Shown here one piece after another: positions 41,810 through 51,210 of a stretch of DNA of 64,000 nucleotides. Numbering within the stretch: the stretch's first letter is position 1; every line of letters starts with the position of its first letter. Under the pieces are notes generated by a model. The model was not told the origin of the DNA and did no database searches. It saw nothing but the letters and a program-made list of their open reading frames with translations. This DNA comes from Winslowiella arboricola (GTDB taxonomy: Bacteria > Pseudomonadota > Gammaproteobacteria > Enterobacterales > Enterobacteriaceae). Location of the stretch: assembly GCF_025527015.1 (NCBI RefSeq), contig NZ_JAODIM010000042.1:603688-667687 (forward strand). Reading direction: 5' to 3'. The translations under genes were made by a program, and so were the position numbers.

Positions 41810-41990
41810 GGCCTCTGCACGCCACGGGTAAAAATGAACCACGGTTTTAAAAATTGCGTTAGCGCATGGACGCTGTGCAGCGAAATCATGTATGGTAGAT
41901 GCGCTATGACTTTCCTGACGCCGGATGCGCGTCACTTTTGCCAGCTACAGCCACCGTAATGCTGAGCGGCCCGACGGGAGATAGAGAGTG

Positions 41991-42629
41991 ATGAAGAACT
42001 GGAAAACGAGTGCTGAACAGATTTTGACAACCGGGCCTGTAGTGCCGGTGATTGTGGTCAATAAACTGGAGCATGCGGTTCCGATGGCGAAGGCGCTGGT
42101 TGCCGGCGGGGTGCGCGTTCTGGAAGTGACACTGCGTACGCCAGTGGCGATGGATGCGTTGCGCGCAATTATTAAAGAAGTGCCGGAAGCGATTGTTGGC
42201 GCCGGTACGGTGCTGAATACCCAGCAACTGGCGGAAGTGACTGAAGCTGGTGCGAAATTTGCCATCAGTCCGGGTCTGACCGAATCGCTGCTGAAGGCGG
42301 CGGTGGAAGGGTCGATTCCGTTAATTCCGGGGATCAGCACAGTGTCCGAACTGATGCTTGGCATGCAGTATGGCCTGCGTGAGTTTAAATTCTTCCCGGC
42401 GGAAGCCAACGGCGGCGTTAAGGCCCTGCAGGCGATTGGCGGACCTTTCCCGCAGGTGCGTTTCTGCCCAACCGGTGGAATTTCACTGAGCAACTATCGT
42501 GATTATCTGGCGCTGAAAAGCGTGCTGTGTATTGGCGGTTCGTGGCTGGTGCCAGCGGATGCGCTGGAAGCGGGCGATTATGCGCGGATTACTGAACTGG
42601 CGCGGGAAGCGGTGGCTGGCGCACGTTAA
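41991..42629 (+). CDS. eda: KDPG/KHG aldolase
   Basis: Splits 2-keto-3-deoxy-6-phosphogluconate into pyruvate and glyceraldehyde-3-phosphate; also acts on 4-hydroxy-2-oxoglutarate. 212 residues from the ATG at 41991 (E. coli 213). The glutamate in [10 protein letters not shown] and the Schiff-base lysine in [14 protein letters not shown] are present. Without edd next to it, KDPG would come from hexuronate breakdown or from an edd elsewhere. GGGAGATAGAGAG precedes the start. Confidence 0.97.
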   Translation: MKNWKTSAEQILTTGPVVPVIVVNKLEHAVPMAKALVAGGVRVLEVTLRTPVAMDALRAIIKEVPEAIVGAGTVLNTQQLAEVTEAGAKFAISPGLTESLLKAAVEGSIPLIPGISTVSELMLGMQYGLREFKFFPAEANGGVKALQAIGGPFPQVRFCPTGGISLSNYRDYLALKSVLCIGGSWLVPADALEAGDYARITELAREAVAGAR

Positions 42630-42645
42630 TATCGGTCATATTCCA

Positions 42646-42674
42646 GGGGAGCCGTTACCGGCTCCCCTTATTTT
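42646..42674. terminator. bidirectional terminator between eda and purT
   Basis: Stem GGGGAGCCGT / ACCGGCTCCCC followed by TTATTTTT. The convergent genes eda and purT both end here. The GGGAGCC arm resembles the first arm of the repeat at 30265. Confidence 0.8.
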
Positions 42675-43852
42675 TAACCGCTAACCTTCACCCCGGCAGC
42701 ACAGGTGATAGCGCGTGCTACGGCATCATCAATGCTGTCGCCGGTTGCCAGCGCCACACCTAAACGGCGCTGACCGCGGATCTCCGGCTTGCCAAACAGA
42801 CGCAGTTGCAGACCGGCGCCCAGCACCGCAGGCACTCCACTAAACTGCACATTATCGCTGTCCAGCTTTGGCAGGATCACCGCTGAAGCCGCCGGACCGT
42901 ACTGACGGATGTCACCTACCGGCAGGCCGAGGAAGGCGCGCACATGCAGGGCAAACTCAGACAGATCCTGTGAAATCAGCGTCACCATACCGGTATCGTG
43001 TGGACGCGGTGACACTTCACTAAACACTACCTCATCGCCGCAGACAAACAGTTCAACGCCAAACAGGCCGTGGCCACCGAGCGCAGTCACCACTTTGCGG
43101 GCGATCTCTTCGGCACGTTGCAGCGCCAGATCGCTCATCTGCTGTGGCTGCCATGATTCGCGATAGTCGCCATCTTCCTGACGATGACCAATTGGCGCGC
43201 AGAAGTGAACGCCATCGACGGCGCTGATGGTCAGCAGGGTAATTTCGAAATCAAAGTTAACCACGCCTTCAACGATCACCCGACCGGCACCGGCGCGTCC
43301 GCCTTGCTGCGCATAGTCCCATGCATGTTCCAGCTGTGAGGCTTCACGAATAAAGCTCTGTCCTTTACCGGATGAACTCATCACCGGCTTAGCGATGCAT
43401 GGGAAACCAATTTCATCGGCGGCTTGCAGAAAGGCTTCTTTACTGTCGGCAAACTGGTAGCTGGAGGTTGGCAGCGCCAGCTCTTCCGCCGCCAGACGAC
43501 GAATACCTTCACGGTTCATGGTCAGACGCGCAGCCCGGGCGGTGGGCACCACGCGCTGACCCTGTTTTTCCAGCTCGATCAGCATATCAGTGGCAATCGC
43601 TTCGATTTCCGGCACGATATAGTCAGGGCGCTCTTGCGCAACCAGCGCCTTCAGCGCTTCGCCATCCAGCATATTAATCACATGGCTGCGATGCGCGACG
43701 TGCATTGCCGGAGCATCGGCATAGCGATCAACGGCAATTACTTCAACGCCTAAACGCTGGCATTCAATCGCCACTTCTTTACCCAGTTCACCTGAACCTA
43801 AAAGCATCACGCGAGTTGCGGCAGGGCGCAGCGCGGTTCCAAGAGTCGACAT
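42674..43852 (-). CDS. purT: formate-dependent GAR transformylase PurT
   Basis: ATP-grasp enzyme that makes formylglycinamide ribonucleotide from GAR, formate and ATP in purine synthesis. 392 residues, as in E. coli. The N-terminal region has [20 protein letters not shown], the ATP-grasp part [15 protein letters not shown], and [15 protein letters not shown] and [15 protein letters not shown] follow. A PurR-like operator lies 43 nt upstream. Divergent from yebG. Confidence 0.98.
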   Translation of the reverse strand: MSTLGTALRPAATRVMLLGSGELGKEVAIECQRLGVEVIAVDRYADAPAMHVAHRSHVINMLDGEALKALVAQERPDYIVPEIEAIATDMLIELEKQGQRVVPTARAARLTMNREGIRRLAAEELALPTSSYQFADSKEAFLQAADEIGFPCIAKPVMSSSGKGQSFIREASQLEHAWDYAQQGGRAGAGRVIVEGVVNFDFEITLLTISAVDGVHFCAPIGHRQEDGDYRESWQPQQMSDLALQRAEEIARKVVTALGGHGLFGVELFVCGDEVVFSEVSPRPHDTGMVTLISQDLSEFALHVRAFLGLPVGDIRQYGPAASAVILPKLDSDNVQFSGVPAVLGAGLQLRLFGKPEIRGQRRLGVALATGDSIDDAVARAITCAAGVKVSG

Positions 43853-43894
43853 AATTTCTACCTGACAGAGTTGAAAAATTCGCGCGCAGTATAA

Positions 43895-43910
43895 ACGAAA
43901 ACGATTGCGC
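43895..43910 (-). promoter_or_regulatory. PurR operator of purT
   Basis: On the minus strand GCGCAATCGTTTTCGT, close to the PurR consensus ACGCAAACGTTTTCGT. It lies 43 nt ahead of the purT start codon, the expected place for repression by purines. Confidence 0.75.
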
Positions 43911-43956
43911 AGACATCTGCTTTGCCCGCTTGCTTACAAAAAAAGCGGCTGATATA

Positions 43957-43972
43957 CTGGATATAAACACAG
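43957..43972 (+). promoter_or_regulatory. LexA operator of yebG
   Basis: CTGGATATAAACACAG is a full CTG-N10-CAG SOS box, flanked by TA and TT, 18 nt before the yebG start. yebG is LexA-controlled in E. coli. Confidence 0.88.
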
Positions 43973-43990
43973 TTAGCTGAGGCAAAAATA

Positions 43991-44338
43991 ATGGCCGTTG
44001 AAGTAAAATATGTCGTTGTCAGAAAAGGTGAGGAAAAGATGACGTTTGCCAGCAAAAAAGAAGCGGATGCGTATGACAAGATGCTTGATATGGCGGAAGT
44101 CTTCTCCGACTGGCTGGTCACCAGCAATACCGGGTTGGAAGAGCATCAGTTCGAAGCGCTGGGCATGTATCTTGCTGAAAACAAAGATGCGGTGCAGCAT
44201 ATCCTGCGCACCAGCAAAATGCCGGAAGCGACATCTGATGATGCCAGCGTTGCCGACAACAGCGCAGCAGCAGATGAAAGCGCTGCTGACAGCGAGCAGG
44301 GCAAAAGCAAGCCGGTACGCGCAGTAAAAGCGGCCTGA
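43991..44338 (+). CDS. yebG: SOS-induced protein YebG
   Basis: A small DNA-damage-inducible protein. 115 residues; the first about 80 match E. coli YebG (96 residues): MAVEVKYVVVRKGEEKMTFA, KKEADAYDKMLDMAE, FSDWL. The C-terminus is longer, rich in alanine, serine and acid residues, with a basic end (KSKPVRAVKAA). The biochemical role is unknown. A perfect LexA box precedes it. Confidence 0.94.
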   Translation: MAVEVKYVVVRKGEEKMTFASKKEADAYDKMLDMAEVFSDWLVTSNTGLEEHQFEALGMYLAENKDAVQHILRTSKMPEATSDDASVADNSAAADESAADSEQGKSKPVRAVKAA

Positions 44339-44349
44339 TGCTGCCTGAC

Positions 44350-44368
44350 GGGCTACCAGCGGTAGCCC
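44350..44368 (+). terminator. hairpin after yebG
   Basis: GGCTACC-AGC-GGTAGCC at 44351 with an outer G-C pair, 12 nt after the yebG stop. Only a short T-run follows (GTTTTCCC), so termination is probably partial before yebE. Confidence 0.5.
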
Positions 44369-44455
44369 AATGTTTTCCCGTCTTTTCTTCTCCTTACGCT
44401 TCTTGACGCCCATTCCTCTACTCTGAAACTCATCGCATTTTTTGAAGGAAAAGAG

Positions 44456-45115
44456 ATGAGTAACTGGCTACAGCAAATTCAATCCGTATTAGGCAGCAGC
44501 AAAAGCAGCGCAGGCAAGGGTGGCAGTGAAGGCCTGAGCAAGATGCTGGCACCCGGCGCGCTCGGTGGTCTGGCGGGGTTACTGATTGCCAATAAATCAT
44601 CACGCAGCCTGCTGACTAAGTTCGGTAAAAATGCCCTGATTATCGGTGGCGGGGCAGTTGCAGGCACCGTGCTGTGGAATAAGTACAAGCAGCGCGTCAG
44701 CGAAAGCCACAGCAATGAGCCGCAGTTCGGCCAGAGTGAAAGCCCGGTGGATGCACGTGCCGCGCGCTTACTGACCGCGCTGGTGTTTGCCGCCAAAAGC
44801 GACGGCCATATTGACGGTGAAGAGCGAAAGTCGATTGAGCAGAATGTCCACCAGCTGGGCCTTGGCGCGCAGGGCGAAAAGCTGATCCAGCAGGCGATTG
44901 ATCAACCGCTGGATCCACAGCTGCTGGCCCGCGATATTAAAAATGAAGAAGAGGCGCTGGAACTTTACTTCCTGAGTAATGCGGTGATTGATGTCGACCA
45001 CTTTATGGAGCGCAGCTATCTGCAGGCGCTGGGCGACGCGCTGAAAATTCCTCAGGATGTGCGTGATGGCATTGAAAGTGATATCCGCGAAGAGAAGAAA
45101 AAGCTAACCGCATAA
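44456..45115 (+). CDS. yebE: DUF533 inner-membrane protein YebE
   Basis: 219 residues, as in E. coli YebE. One or two N-terminal hydrophobic segments ([16 protein letters not shown] and [16 protein letters not shown]) and a cytoplasmic TerB-like helical domain ([21 protein letters not shown]). In E. coli yebE responds to envelope stress (Cpx/sigma-E); its function is unknown. TGAAGGAAAAGAG precedes the ATG. Confidence 0.94.
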   Translation: MSNWLQQIQSVLGSSKSSAGKGGSEGLSKMLAPGALGGLAGLLIANKSSRSLLTKFGKNALIIGGGAVAGTVLWNKYKQRVSESHSNEPQFGQSESPVDARAARLLTALVFAAKSDGHIDGEERKSIEQNVHQLGLGAQGEKLIQQAIDQPLDPQLLARDIKNEEEALELYFLSNAVIDVDHFMERSYLQALGDALKIPQDVRDGIESDIREEKKKLTA

Positions 45116-45240
45116 ATAACCGGGCCGGCGCAAGCTGGCTCAGTACCCGCCTCTCTGTGGTTTTCTTACCGTTTAGCACTTGGCAATCATTGAGTTAGCT
45201 GCCACCCTTAGACTATGTCTCTTAATGGTGTTAACGCTCT

Positions 45241-47304
45241 ATGACTCCGCCAAAAGCTAAAAAAATTCCGCATATCATGACCCTCCACGGTGAAAGCCGT
45301 CAGGATGACTACTACTGGTTGCGCGACGATGAGCGCGAAGATCCGGCGGTGCTGGATTATCTGCATGCCGAAAACGACTATGGCAAGCAGGTGATGGCAT
45401 CGCAACAGGCGTTGCAGGACCGCTTGTTGCAGGAGATGGTAGGGCGCATTCCGCAGCAGGACCACTCTGTTCCCTATGTGAAGCACGGTTTCCGCTATCA
45501 GCGCCGTTATGAAACCGGCAATGAATATCCGGTTTACACCCGCCAGCCTGCCGACAGCGACCCGGCGGAAGAGTGGGAAACGCTGCTTGATGCTAATCAG
45601 CGCGCCTCGCACAGTGAGTTCTATACCATGGGCGCGCTGGATATCAGTCCGGATAATCAGATTATGGCGCTGGCGGAAGATTTCCTTTCGCGCCGCATCT
45701 ATGGCATTCGATTTCGCAATCTCAGCAGCGGCAGCTGGTATCCGGAAGTGCTGGAAGATGTCTCATCCAGCTTTGTCTGGGCCAATGATTCCCGCACGCT
45801 CTATTACGTACTGAAAGATAAAAAGACGCTGCTGCCCTGGCAGGTATGGCGTCATACGATTGGTGAGCCGCAAAGCGCCGATCAGCTGGTATATGAAGAG
45901 CTGGACGATACCTTCTATGTCAGCGTGCATAAAACTACCTCCGAGCACTTTATTCTGATTGCCCTGAACAGCAGTACCACCAGTGAAATTCTGCTGCTGG
46001 ATGGCGAATATGCCGAGGCCGAGCCGCAGGTATTCTGTCCGCGGCGTAAAGACCACGAGTACACTCTTGATCACTACAATCATCACTTTTATGTGCGTTC
46101 AAATCGTGAAGGTAAAAACTTTGGTCTGTACCGCACTGACTATAAAGATGTCTCGCGCTGGGAGACGATAGTCGCGCCACGCGATCATATTGTGCTGGAG
46201 GATTTCCAGCTATTTCGCGACTGGCTGGTGCTGGAAGAGCGGCAGCGCGGGCTGACCAGTCTGCGGCAGATCAACTGGCAAAGCGGGGATACTTTCGGTA
46301 TCGCCTTTGACGATCCGGCGTATGTCACCTGGCTGGCGTACAATCCGAGCCCGGAAACCGGCAAGCTGCGTTATGGCTACTCTTCGATGACCACACCTGC
46401 CACGCTGTTTGAACTGGATATGGACAGCGGCGAACGGCTGGTGCTGAAGCAGTCGGAAGTGAAAGGCTTCGATGCCAGTAAATATCGCAGCGAACATATG
46501 TGGGTGAAGGCGCGTGATGGCATCGAAGTCCCGGTGTCGCTGGTCTATCACCGCGAGCACTATCAGCCGGGGAAAAACCCGTTGCTGGTCTATGGTTATG
46601 GTTCTTATGGCAGCAGTATGGATGCTGACTTTAGCGGCAGCCGTCTTAGCCTGCTTGATCGCGGTTTTGTCTTTGCCCTCGCGCATATCCGCGGTGGCGG
46701 CGAGCTGGGTCAGCAGTGGTATGACGATGGCCGTCTGCTAAATAAACTGAACACCTTTAATGACTTTATCGATGTCACCCATGCGCTGCTGGGGCAGGGG
46801 CATGGCGATCCACAGCGTTTGTATGCGATGGGCGGCAGCGCGGGCGGATTATTGATGGGCGCAGTGATTAACCGGGAACCGCAGCTGTGGCATGGCGTGG
46901 TGGCGCAGGTGCCGTTTGTTGATGTGGTTACCACCATGCTTGATGAGTCGATTCCGCTCACTACCGGTGAATATGACGAGTGGGGTAATCCGAATGATGA
47001 GGCTTATTATCACTACATCAGCCAGTACAGCCCGTACGATAATGTGCGTGCGCAGAATTATCCGCATCTGCTGGTCACCACCGGCCTGCACGATTCCCAG
47101 GTGCAATACTGGGAACCGGCCAAGTGGGTAGCAAAACTGCGTGAGCTGAAAACCGACGACAACCTGTTACTGCTCTGCACCGATATGGATGCCGGCCACG
47201 GCGGTAAGTCCGGTCGCTTTAAAGCGTATGAAGGGGTGGCGCTGGAGTATGCGTTTTTGATTGGGCTGGCGCAGGAAACCTTAACCTCAGGCAGCGCCAG
47301 CTAA
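45241..47304 (+). CDS. ptrB: oligopeptidase B
   Basis: Serine peptidase of family S9A that cuts after lysine and arginine in short peptides; cytoplasmic. 687 residues (E. coli 686). A seven-bladed propeller (about 75-400) gates a C-terminal alpha/beta-hydrolase domain with the nucleophile in [11 protein letters not shown], the aspartate in the LHDSQV segment and the histidine in [10 protein letters not shown]. Convergent with exoX; the genes abut with no gap. Confidence 0.97.
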   Translation: MTPPKAKKIPHIMTLHGESRQDDYYWLRDDEREDPAVLDYLHAENDYGKQVMASQQALQDRLLQEMVGRIPQQDHSVPYVKHGFRYQRRYETGNEYPVYTRQPADSDPAEEWETLLDANQRASHSEFYTMGALDISPDNQIMALAEDFLSRRIYGIRFRNLSSGSWYPEVLEDVSSSFVWANDSRTLYYVLKDKKTLLPWQVWRHTIGEPQSADQLVYEELDDTFYVSVHKTTSEHFILIALNSSTTSEILLLDGEYAEAEPQVFCPRRKDHEYTLDHYNHHFYVRSNREGKNFGLYRTDYKDVSRWETIVAPRDHIVLEDFQLFRDWLVLEERQRGLTSLRQINWQSGDTFGIAFDDPAYVTWLAYNPSPETGKLRYGYSSMTTPATLFELDMDSGERLVLKQSEVKGFDASKYRSEHMWVKARDGIEVPVSLVYHREHYQPGKNPLLVYGYGSYGSSMDADFSGSRLSLLDRGFVFALAHIRGGGELGQQWYDDGRLLNKLNTFNDFIDVTHALLGQGHGDPQRLYAMGGSAGGLLMGAVINREPQLWHGVVAQVPFVDVVTTMLDESIPLTTGEYDEWGNPNDEAYYHYISQYSPYDNVRAQNYPHLLVTTGLHDSQVQYWEPAKWVAKLRELKTDDNLLLLCTDMDAGHGGKSGRFKAYEGVALEYAFLIGLAQETLTSGSAS

Positions 47305-47964
47305 TCAGTCAGCCAGATGGCGCAGCATTGTGCTGCGCAGATCGGCTTTCAGATCCGGGATATTTTTCAGCATCCACTGCAGATAACCCGGATCGCGTTT
47401 CGCCACATCAGCAATTTTCTGTCCGCGATACTTGCCAAACGGGAAGCTGTCCCCGCCACTTTTACTTTGCATGCGCTCAACCATTTGCGCTGCATCCCAG
47501 CCAGATGTCTCCATAATGCGGATTAACAGTGCGGCAGTGACGTAACAGTCATATAACGCGCGGTGCGCATGCAAACCGGCAGGCGGCGTAACATCCAGCT
47601 GCAACGTTTCGCGCAGCGCCTGATTGCCATATTTCAGTCCTGGCCACAGGGAGCGCGACAGTGTCATGGTACAGATCCAGTCGCCCTGCATTTCCGGCAG
47701 CATACGACGGTCAAAGCTGGCGTTATGCGCCACATAGTAACGGCTGCCCATGTAGCGGCCGATAACCTGCTCGACAGGCGGCTTACCGCTGACCATTGCT
47801 TCAGTGATACGGTGAATCGCCATCGCCTGACGGCTGATTGGACGGTCCGGCGCCACCAGATCGCTCATTGGATTAACAATCTGGCCGTCAATCACATCCA
47901 CCGAGGCGACTTCGACAATGCCACCCTGCAGACCACAGGTTTCGGTATCAATAACGCGTAACAT
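47305..47964 (-). CDS. exoX: exodeoxyribonuclease X
   Basis: DnaQ-family 3'-5' exonuclease that degrades single-stranded DNA in mismatch and recombination repair. 219 residues (E. coli 220). The DEDD motifs are present: LRVIDTETCGLQGG (D and E), YVAHNASFDRRML (D) and HRALYDCYVTA (D). AAGGTG precedes the ATG. The C-terminal segment FPFGKYRGQKIADVAKRD is the conserved ExoX tail. Confidence 0.96.
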   Translation of the reverse strand: MLRVIDTETCGLQGGIVEVASVDVIDGQIVNPMSDLVAPDRPISRQAMAIHRITEAMVSGKPPVEQVIGRYMGSRYYVAHNASFDRRMLPEMQGDWICTMTLSRSLWPGLKYGNQALRETLQLDVTPPAGLHAHRALYDCYVTAALLIRIMETSGWDAAQMVERMQSKSGGDSFPFGKYRGQKIADVAKRDPGYLQWMLKNIPDLKADLRSTMLRHLAD

Positions 47965-47991
47965 GACTCACCTTACTTACGAATATTGCCG

Positions 47992-48738
47992 CTAGCCTAA
48001 CGGATGAATTTCGCCTTGCCAACCCCCGGCGTTCTGCCTTGCGATCATCAACGCTTCACCGCTGCCAGCGTGAATTACCTGGTTACCCTCAGCATCCCAG
48101 AACGCGCTGCCGCCGTCACTCAGGTGGCCGCCGGTGGGAATGGCGTGGTTAGACATCAGCACCGACATTTTTAATTCGGAAGACCAGCGCGCCAGATGGG
48201 CGCAGTTGTCGTGATAGATATTTTGCGGTAACAACGCAGTGACAACATAAAGGTCGGCGCCGCCATCAGCCACATCGCGGGCAAACTCTTCAATCGAAAT
48301 ATCGGCGCACACTGCCATTCCGACATTGCGCTGCTGAGCGCCAAATATCGGACCACCATGCGCTCCCGGCACGAAAAATCGCGGTTCCTGATCAAGCAGG
48401 TGGCGTTTGGCGTAGGTCAGGCGTGTGCCATCGGGTAGAAAGGTCATGGCGGCATTATGTTGTGACTGATCAACGCGCAGCGGAATGCCAATGATCACTG
48501 TCATGTCATAGTCGCGTGCGGCATCGGCAAACTGTTGCAGTCTGGGATCGTTGGCTAACATGGCGAGTTCAGGCGTAACCTCCAGCTCATAGCCCGTTAT
48601 GGAAAGCTGGGGAAAAACGATAAGGTCGACTTCTAACGTAGCAGCCTGTCTGATAAAGGTAAGATGATGCGCAATATTGGCATCAATATCACCGGCGCGG
48701 GATGCATATTGCGCGGCGGCAACATTCCAGTTTGGCAT
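47992..48738 (-). CDS. carbon-nitrogen hydrolase family protein (YobB-like), catalytic Glu changed to Gln
   Basis: A nitrilase-superfamily protein of 248 residues, the place of yobB in E. coli. The catalytic lysine is in YAKRHLLDQE and the cysteine in GMAVCADISIEEF. The catalytic glutamate, normally in FPEL, reads FPQLSITGYEL; the codon is CAG, one base from GAG. The family turns nitriles, amides or carbamoyl groups into acids and ammonia; without the glutamate general base activity is doubtful. It lies on the minus strand between exoX and holE with GGAG 5 nt before the ATG. The substrate is unknown. Confidence 0.85.
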   Translation of the reverse strand: MPNWNVAAAQYASRAGDIDANIAHHLTFIRQAATLEVDLIVFPQLSITGYELEVTPELAMLANDPRLQQFADAARDYDMTVIIGIPLRVDQSQHNAAMTFLPDGTRLTYAKRHLLDQEPRFFVPGAHGGPIFGAQQRNVGMAVCADISIEEFARDVADGGADLYVVTALLPQNIYHDNCAHLARWSSELKMSVLMSNHAIPTGGHLSDGGSAFWDAEGNQVIHAGSGEALMIARQNAGGWQGEIHPLG

Positions 48739-48810
48739 GCTAGCTCCAGAGTTCTCAGATTTGAGGCGCTATATCAGCCTGGTTTTCTGATAATTTCAAG
48801 ATTTAAGCGA

Positions 48811-49041
48811 TTATTTTTGCTTGGGTTCCCAGGGTAAGCGGGAAAGGCTGAGTGACGCCTGACGATAATGCATCAGACGCTGACGAAACCACTCGCGTAG
48901 CGCTTCTGGCTGTTCACGTTCCATGACCTCGGCGATAACCGGCATATTGTAGCGCTCTTTAAACGCCACCCCGGCGGCGGCCAAATCGACGTTGATTTTA
49001 TCTTTCTCTTCTTTCGACAGTATTGCCAGGTTGTGACTCAT
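48811..49041 (-). CDS. holE: DNA polymerase III theta subunit
   Basis: Small subunit of the polymerase III core that binds and stabilises the proofreading subunit epsilon. 76 residues, identical in length to E. coli HolE, with [20 protein letters not shown] and [25 protein letters not shown] lies before the ATG. Restricted to enterobacteria and relatives, which agrees with the family assignment. Confidence 0.96.
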   Translation of the reverse strand: MSHNLAILSKEEKDKINVDLAAAGVAFKERYNMPVIAEVMEREQPEALREWFRQRLMHYRQASLSLSRLPWEPKQK

Positions 49042-49204
49042 TTGCTTCTCCTTTCGCTTTGCGGCAAAAAGTAATGCAGATAAGCATGATTGGCAAGCTC
49101 TGAGGCACGCGGATAGCCGTTATCGCCTCGACAGCCTGATTGCAGGAGAGTATTCTTCGACACCATCGGCAGCCGGGGAGGCTGCAGCACTGAAGGACAA
49201 GACG

Positions 49205-49582
49205 ATGTTTGACCCAAAATTTCCCCCGATTTTCAGCACAGCAGTGCTGCTGTCTGTGCTGGCGTTTTCGCCGTCAGTACTGGCGCATGCGCATCTGAAA
49301 AATCAGTATCCGGCGGCGAACGCGCATGTCGATGCCTCTCCGCAAGCACTGACGCTGACTTTCTCGGAAGATATTGAGCCCGCTTTTAGCGGCCTGGAAA
49401 TTGCCGGTGCCAATAACCAGCCACTGCCGTTGGCGAAAGCGCAGCGTAATGGCGCGCAAAAAAACCAGCTGATTGTGCCACTGGAAAAGCCGCTGCCGGG
49501 TGGAACGTATCAGGTTAAATGGCACGTCTTGTCGGTTGATGGTCATAAAACCAAAGGGAACTACCGCTTTAGCGTGAAGTAG
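49205..49582 (+). CDS. yobA: CopC-domain periplasmic protein YobA
   Basis: 125 residues with a signal peptide ending at SVLAHAHLKNQYP. The mature N-terminal histidine (after the cleavage at LA|HAH) and the DGHKTKGNYRFSV end are the copper ligands of CopC proteins. Probably delivers or holds copper in the periplasm. yebZ (CopD) starts 3 nt after the stop, so the pair is coupled. Confidence 0.95.
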   Translation: MFDPKFPPIFSTAVLLSVLAFSPSVLAHAHLKNQYPAANAHVDASPQALTLTFSEDIEPAFSGLEIAGANNQPLPLAKAQRNGAQKNQLIVPLEKPLPGGTYQVKWHVLSVDGHKTKGNYRFSVK

Positions 49583-49585
49583 CTT

Positions 49586-50464
49586 ATGTCGCTCAGCACA
49601 CTGTTTATTATTTGCCGCTGGCTGCATTTCGCCGCCGTTATGCTGCTGGCGGGCAGCGCTTTTTACAGCGCCTTACTGGCTCCCGGACGCTATAAAACGC
49701 AGCTGGCGCGACGGCTACAGCCGTTATTAGTCACCAGCAGTGTGGTTGCGCTGGTCAGCGCTGTGGCGTTACTTGCCGCCCAGACCGGCCTGATGAGTGG
49801 CGACTGGCGCAATATCTCTGATGCAGAAACCTGGCAGGCGGTGCTCAGCACCGGGTTTGGCCGCGCCTGGCGCTGGCAGATGGCGTTGCCGCTGGTGGCC
49901 TGCCTGGCATTTATGCTACACGGACAGCTGCGCCAGCGAATATTGCTGCTGGCTGGCGTGGCGCAGTTATGTGGTCTGGCATTTGTCGGCCATGCGGCGA
50001 TGCTGGATGGCTGGCCCGGAACCGTGCAGCGTACTAATCATGCCTTGCATCTGATTGCCTCAGCATTCTGGGTCGGTGGTCTGCTGCCCCTACTGCTGCT
50101 GATGGTCGATGCGCGCAATATTGCGCTGCGCAGCGATGCCATCCGCGCGATGATGCGTTTTTCACGTTACGGTCATCTGGCAGTTGCACTGGTGATTATC
50201 ACCGGTATGATCAACGCCCTGATGATACTTGGCTGGCCGCTGTCCAGCTTTGCGTTATACAGCCAGCTATTGCTGGCAAAAATATCGCTGGTGGGATTGA
50301 TGGTGCTGGTGGCGCTGATTAATCGTTACTGGCTGGTACCGCGTTTTCGCCGGGCAGGTGAGCAGGCGCAGCATATCTTTATCCGCATGACCCAACTGGA
50401 ATTATTTTTGGGCTGTGTGGTGCTGTGGCTGGTCAGTATTTTCGCCACCCTGGCACCGGCATAA
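49586..50464 (+). CDS. yebZ: CopD-family copper transport protein YebZ
   Basis: 292 residues with about eight membrane helices and a C-terminal CopD domain (HALHLIASAFWVGGLLPLLL, FSRYGHLAVALVIITGMINA). It is thought to move copper into the cytoplasm, or act with CopC. Second gene of the yobA-yebZ-yebY unit, separated from yebY by 51 nt. Confidence 0.95.
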   Translation: MSLSTLFIICRWLHFAAVMLLAGSAFYSALLAPGRYKTQLARRLQPLLVTSSVVALVSAVALLAAQTGLMSGDWRNISDAETWQAVLSTGFGRAWRWQMALPLVACLAFMLHGQLRQRILLLAGVAQLCGLAFVGHAAMLDGWPGTVQRTNHALHLIASAFWVGGLLPLLLLMVDARNIALRSDAIRAMMRFSRYGHLAVALVIITGMINALMILGWPLSSFALYSQLLLAKISLVGLMVLVALINRYWLVPRFRRAGEQAQHIFIRMTQLELFLGCVVLWLVSIFATLAPA

Positions 50465-50515
50465 TTTATTTCGCGCCTGACTGTTCGGGCGCATTCACTG
50501 AGCGCAGGAAACTCG

Positions 50516-50857
50516 ATGAAAAAACTGGTCTGTGTTTTGCTCGCAATGGGCATCAGCAGCAGCGCATTCGCTGCATCGCAAATCATTACCGTCAGTCGTT
50601 TTGAGATTGGTAAAGAGAAGTGGGCATTTAACCGTGAAGAAGTGATGCTGACATGTGGTAAAGATCATGCGCTGTTCGCTATCAATCCCAGCACGCTGGT
50701 GCAGTATCCGTTAAATGATAAAGCCAGTGAACTGGTGAAAGCGGGCGAAGCGAAAGGGCAGTCAATCAGTGTGATCCAGATTGACGATCCGAAAAATCCG
50801 GGTCAGAAAATGAGCCTGGCGCCTTATATTGAGCGCGCAGATAAACTCTGCAACTGA
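50516..50857 (+). CDS. yebY: DUF2511 periplasmic protein YebY
   Basis: 113 residues with a signal peptide ([19 protein letters not shown]) and two cysteines (MLTCGKDH and KLCN) that can pair. Last gene of the yobA-yebZ-yebY group, linked by context to copper handling. AGGAAACTCG precedes the ATG. sdsR follows in the same order as in E. coli. Confidence 0.92.
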   Translation: MKKLVCVLLAMGISSSAFAASQIITVSRFEIGKEKWAFNREEVMLTCGKDHALFAINPSTLVQYPLNDKASELVKAGEAKGQSISVIQIDDPKNPGQKMSLAPYIERADKLCN

Positions 50858-50866
50858 TTGATATAA

Positions 50867-50909
50867 AATAACCGGCAGCGCCTGAGTTATCAGGACACTG
50901 CCGGTTAAA
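50867..50909 (-). terminator. long inverted repeat, likely terminator of the RNA antisense to sdsR
   Basis: TAACCGGCAG ... CTGCCGGTTA with an inner CCTGAGTTATCAGG hairpin. Read on the minus strand it is followed by TTATTTTAT, a U-rich tail. It could end the SraC/RyeA antisense RNA and also yebY from the other side. Confidence 0.6.
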
Positions 50910-51037
50910 GCACTATTCAGCTAGTCGAAACTTTTCCAGCGTGAAAGGTCGTATTCGGATTTCTGCCATAACGATCACAGAGTTAACTTCTTTCCTGCAA
51001 GCCGTTTACAACCTGGTGGAAATTTCATCGGTTTTGT

Positions 51038-51044
51038 CTACGCT
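51038..51044 (+). promoter_or_regulatory. sigma-S type -10 element of sdsR
   Basis: CTACGCT followed by TTAAA, ending 6 nt before the RNA start. The extended C before TA is typical of sigma-S promoters, and SdsR is a well-known sigma-S-dependent RNA. Confidence 0.75.
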
Positions 51045-51050
51045 TTAAAG

Positions 51051-51152
51051 GGCAAGGCGAAATTGCCTGCATTAATGCCAACTTTTAGCGCACGGCTCCA
51101 CAAGAGCCATTTCCCTGGACCGAATATAGGAATCGTATTCGGTCTTTTTTTG
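51051..51152 (+). ncRNA. sdsR: SdsR (RyeB) small RNA
   Basis: About 102 nt starting GGCAAGGCGA, with the highly conserved CCTGCATTAATGCCAACTTT and TAGCGCACGGCTC stretches and the 3' terminator GACCGAATA ... TATTCGGTC plus seven T residues. It is nearly identical to the about 104-nt SdsR of E. coli in sequence and sits after yebY as there. SdsR is a stationary-phase, Hfq-binding RNA that represses mutS, ompD, tolC and others. The phage element begins at its 3' end. Confidence 0.96.
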
Positions 51153-51153
51153 T
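51121..51153. other. probable attachment site (attL) in the sdsR terminator
   Basis: The sequence is typical chromosome up to the U-tract of sdsR; int ends 58 nt beyond. Int genes of P2-type phages lie beside their att site with the 3' end towards it, as here. The palindromic terminator, CGAATATAGG...TATTCGGTC, is a plausible core that would be restored on integration. attR is outside the window, so the core cannot be defined. Confidence 0.5.
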
Positions 51154-51177
51154 CGGGGTTTTAAAAACAGTGACTTA

Positions 51178-51202
51178 GCGTGAAATCAACGACTTTTCAC
51201 GC
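51178..51202 (-). terminator. weak hairpin after int
   Basis: GCGTGAAA / TTTCACGC with a 9-nt loop, 9 nt after the int stop. On the minus strand the T-run (TTTTTAAAA) comes about 12 nt later, so termination may be leaky and int transcripts may run into the sdsR region. Confidence 0.35.
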
Positions 51203-51210
51203 CTCCTGTT

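Larger units (their letters stand above)
50867..51200 (-). ncRNA. possible SraC/RyeA RNA antisense to SdsR
   Basis: In E. coli a 249-275-nt RNA, SraC (RyeA), is made from the strand opposite SdsR and spans it fully. The terminator-like repeat at 50867-50909 on the minus strand would fit its 3' end. Its promoter should lie just beyond 51152, where the phage element is joined, so the original promoter may be lost or replaced. The start given is only a guess. Confidence 0.3.

Noticed and set aside
51000..51210. A tRNA gene at the element border.
   Set aside because: No cloverleaf or CCA-type end is visible; the border gene is the small RNA sdsR.
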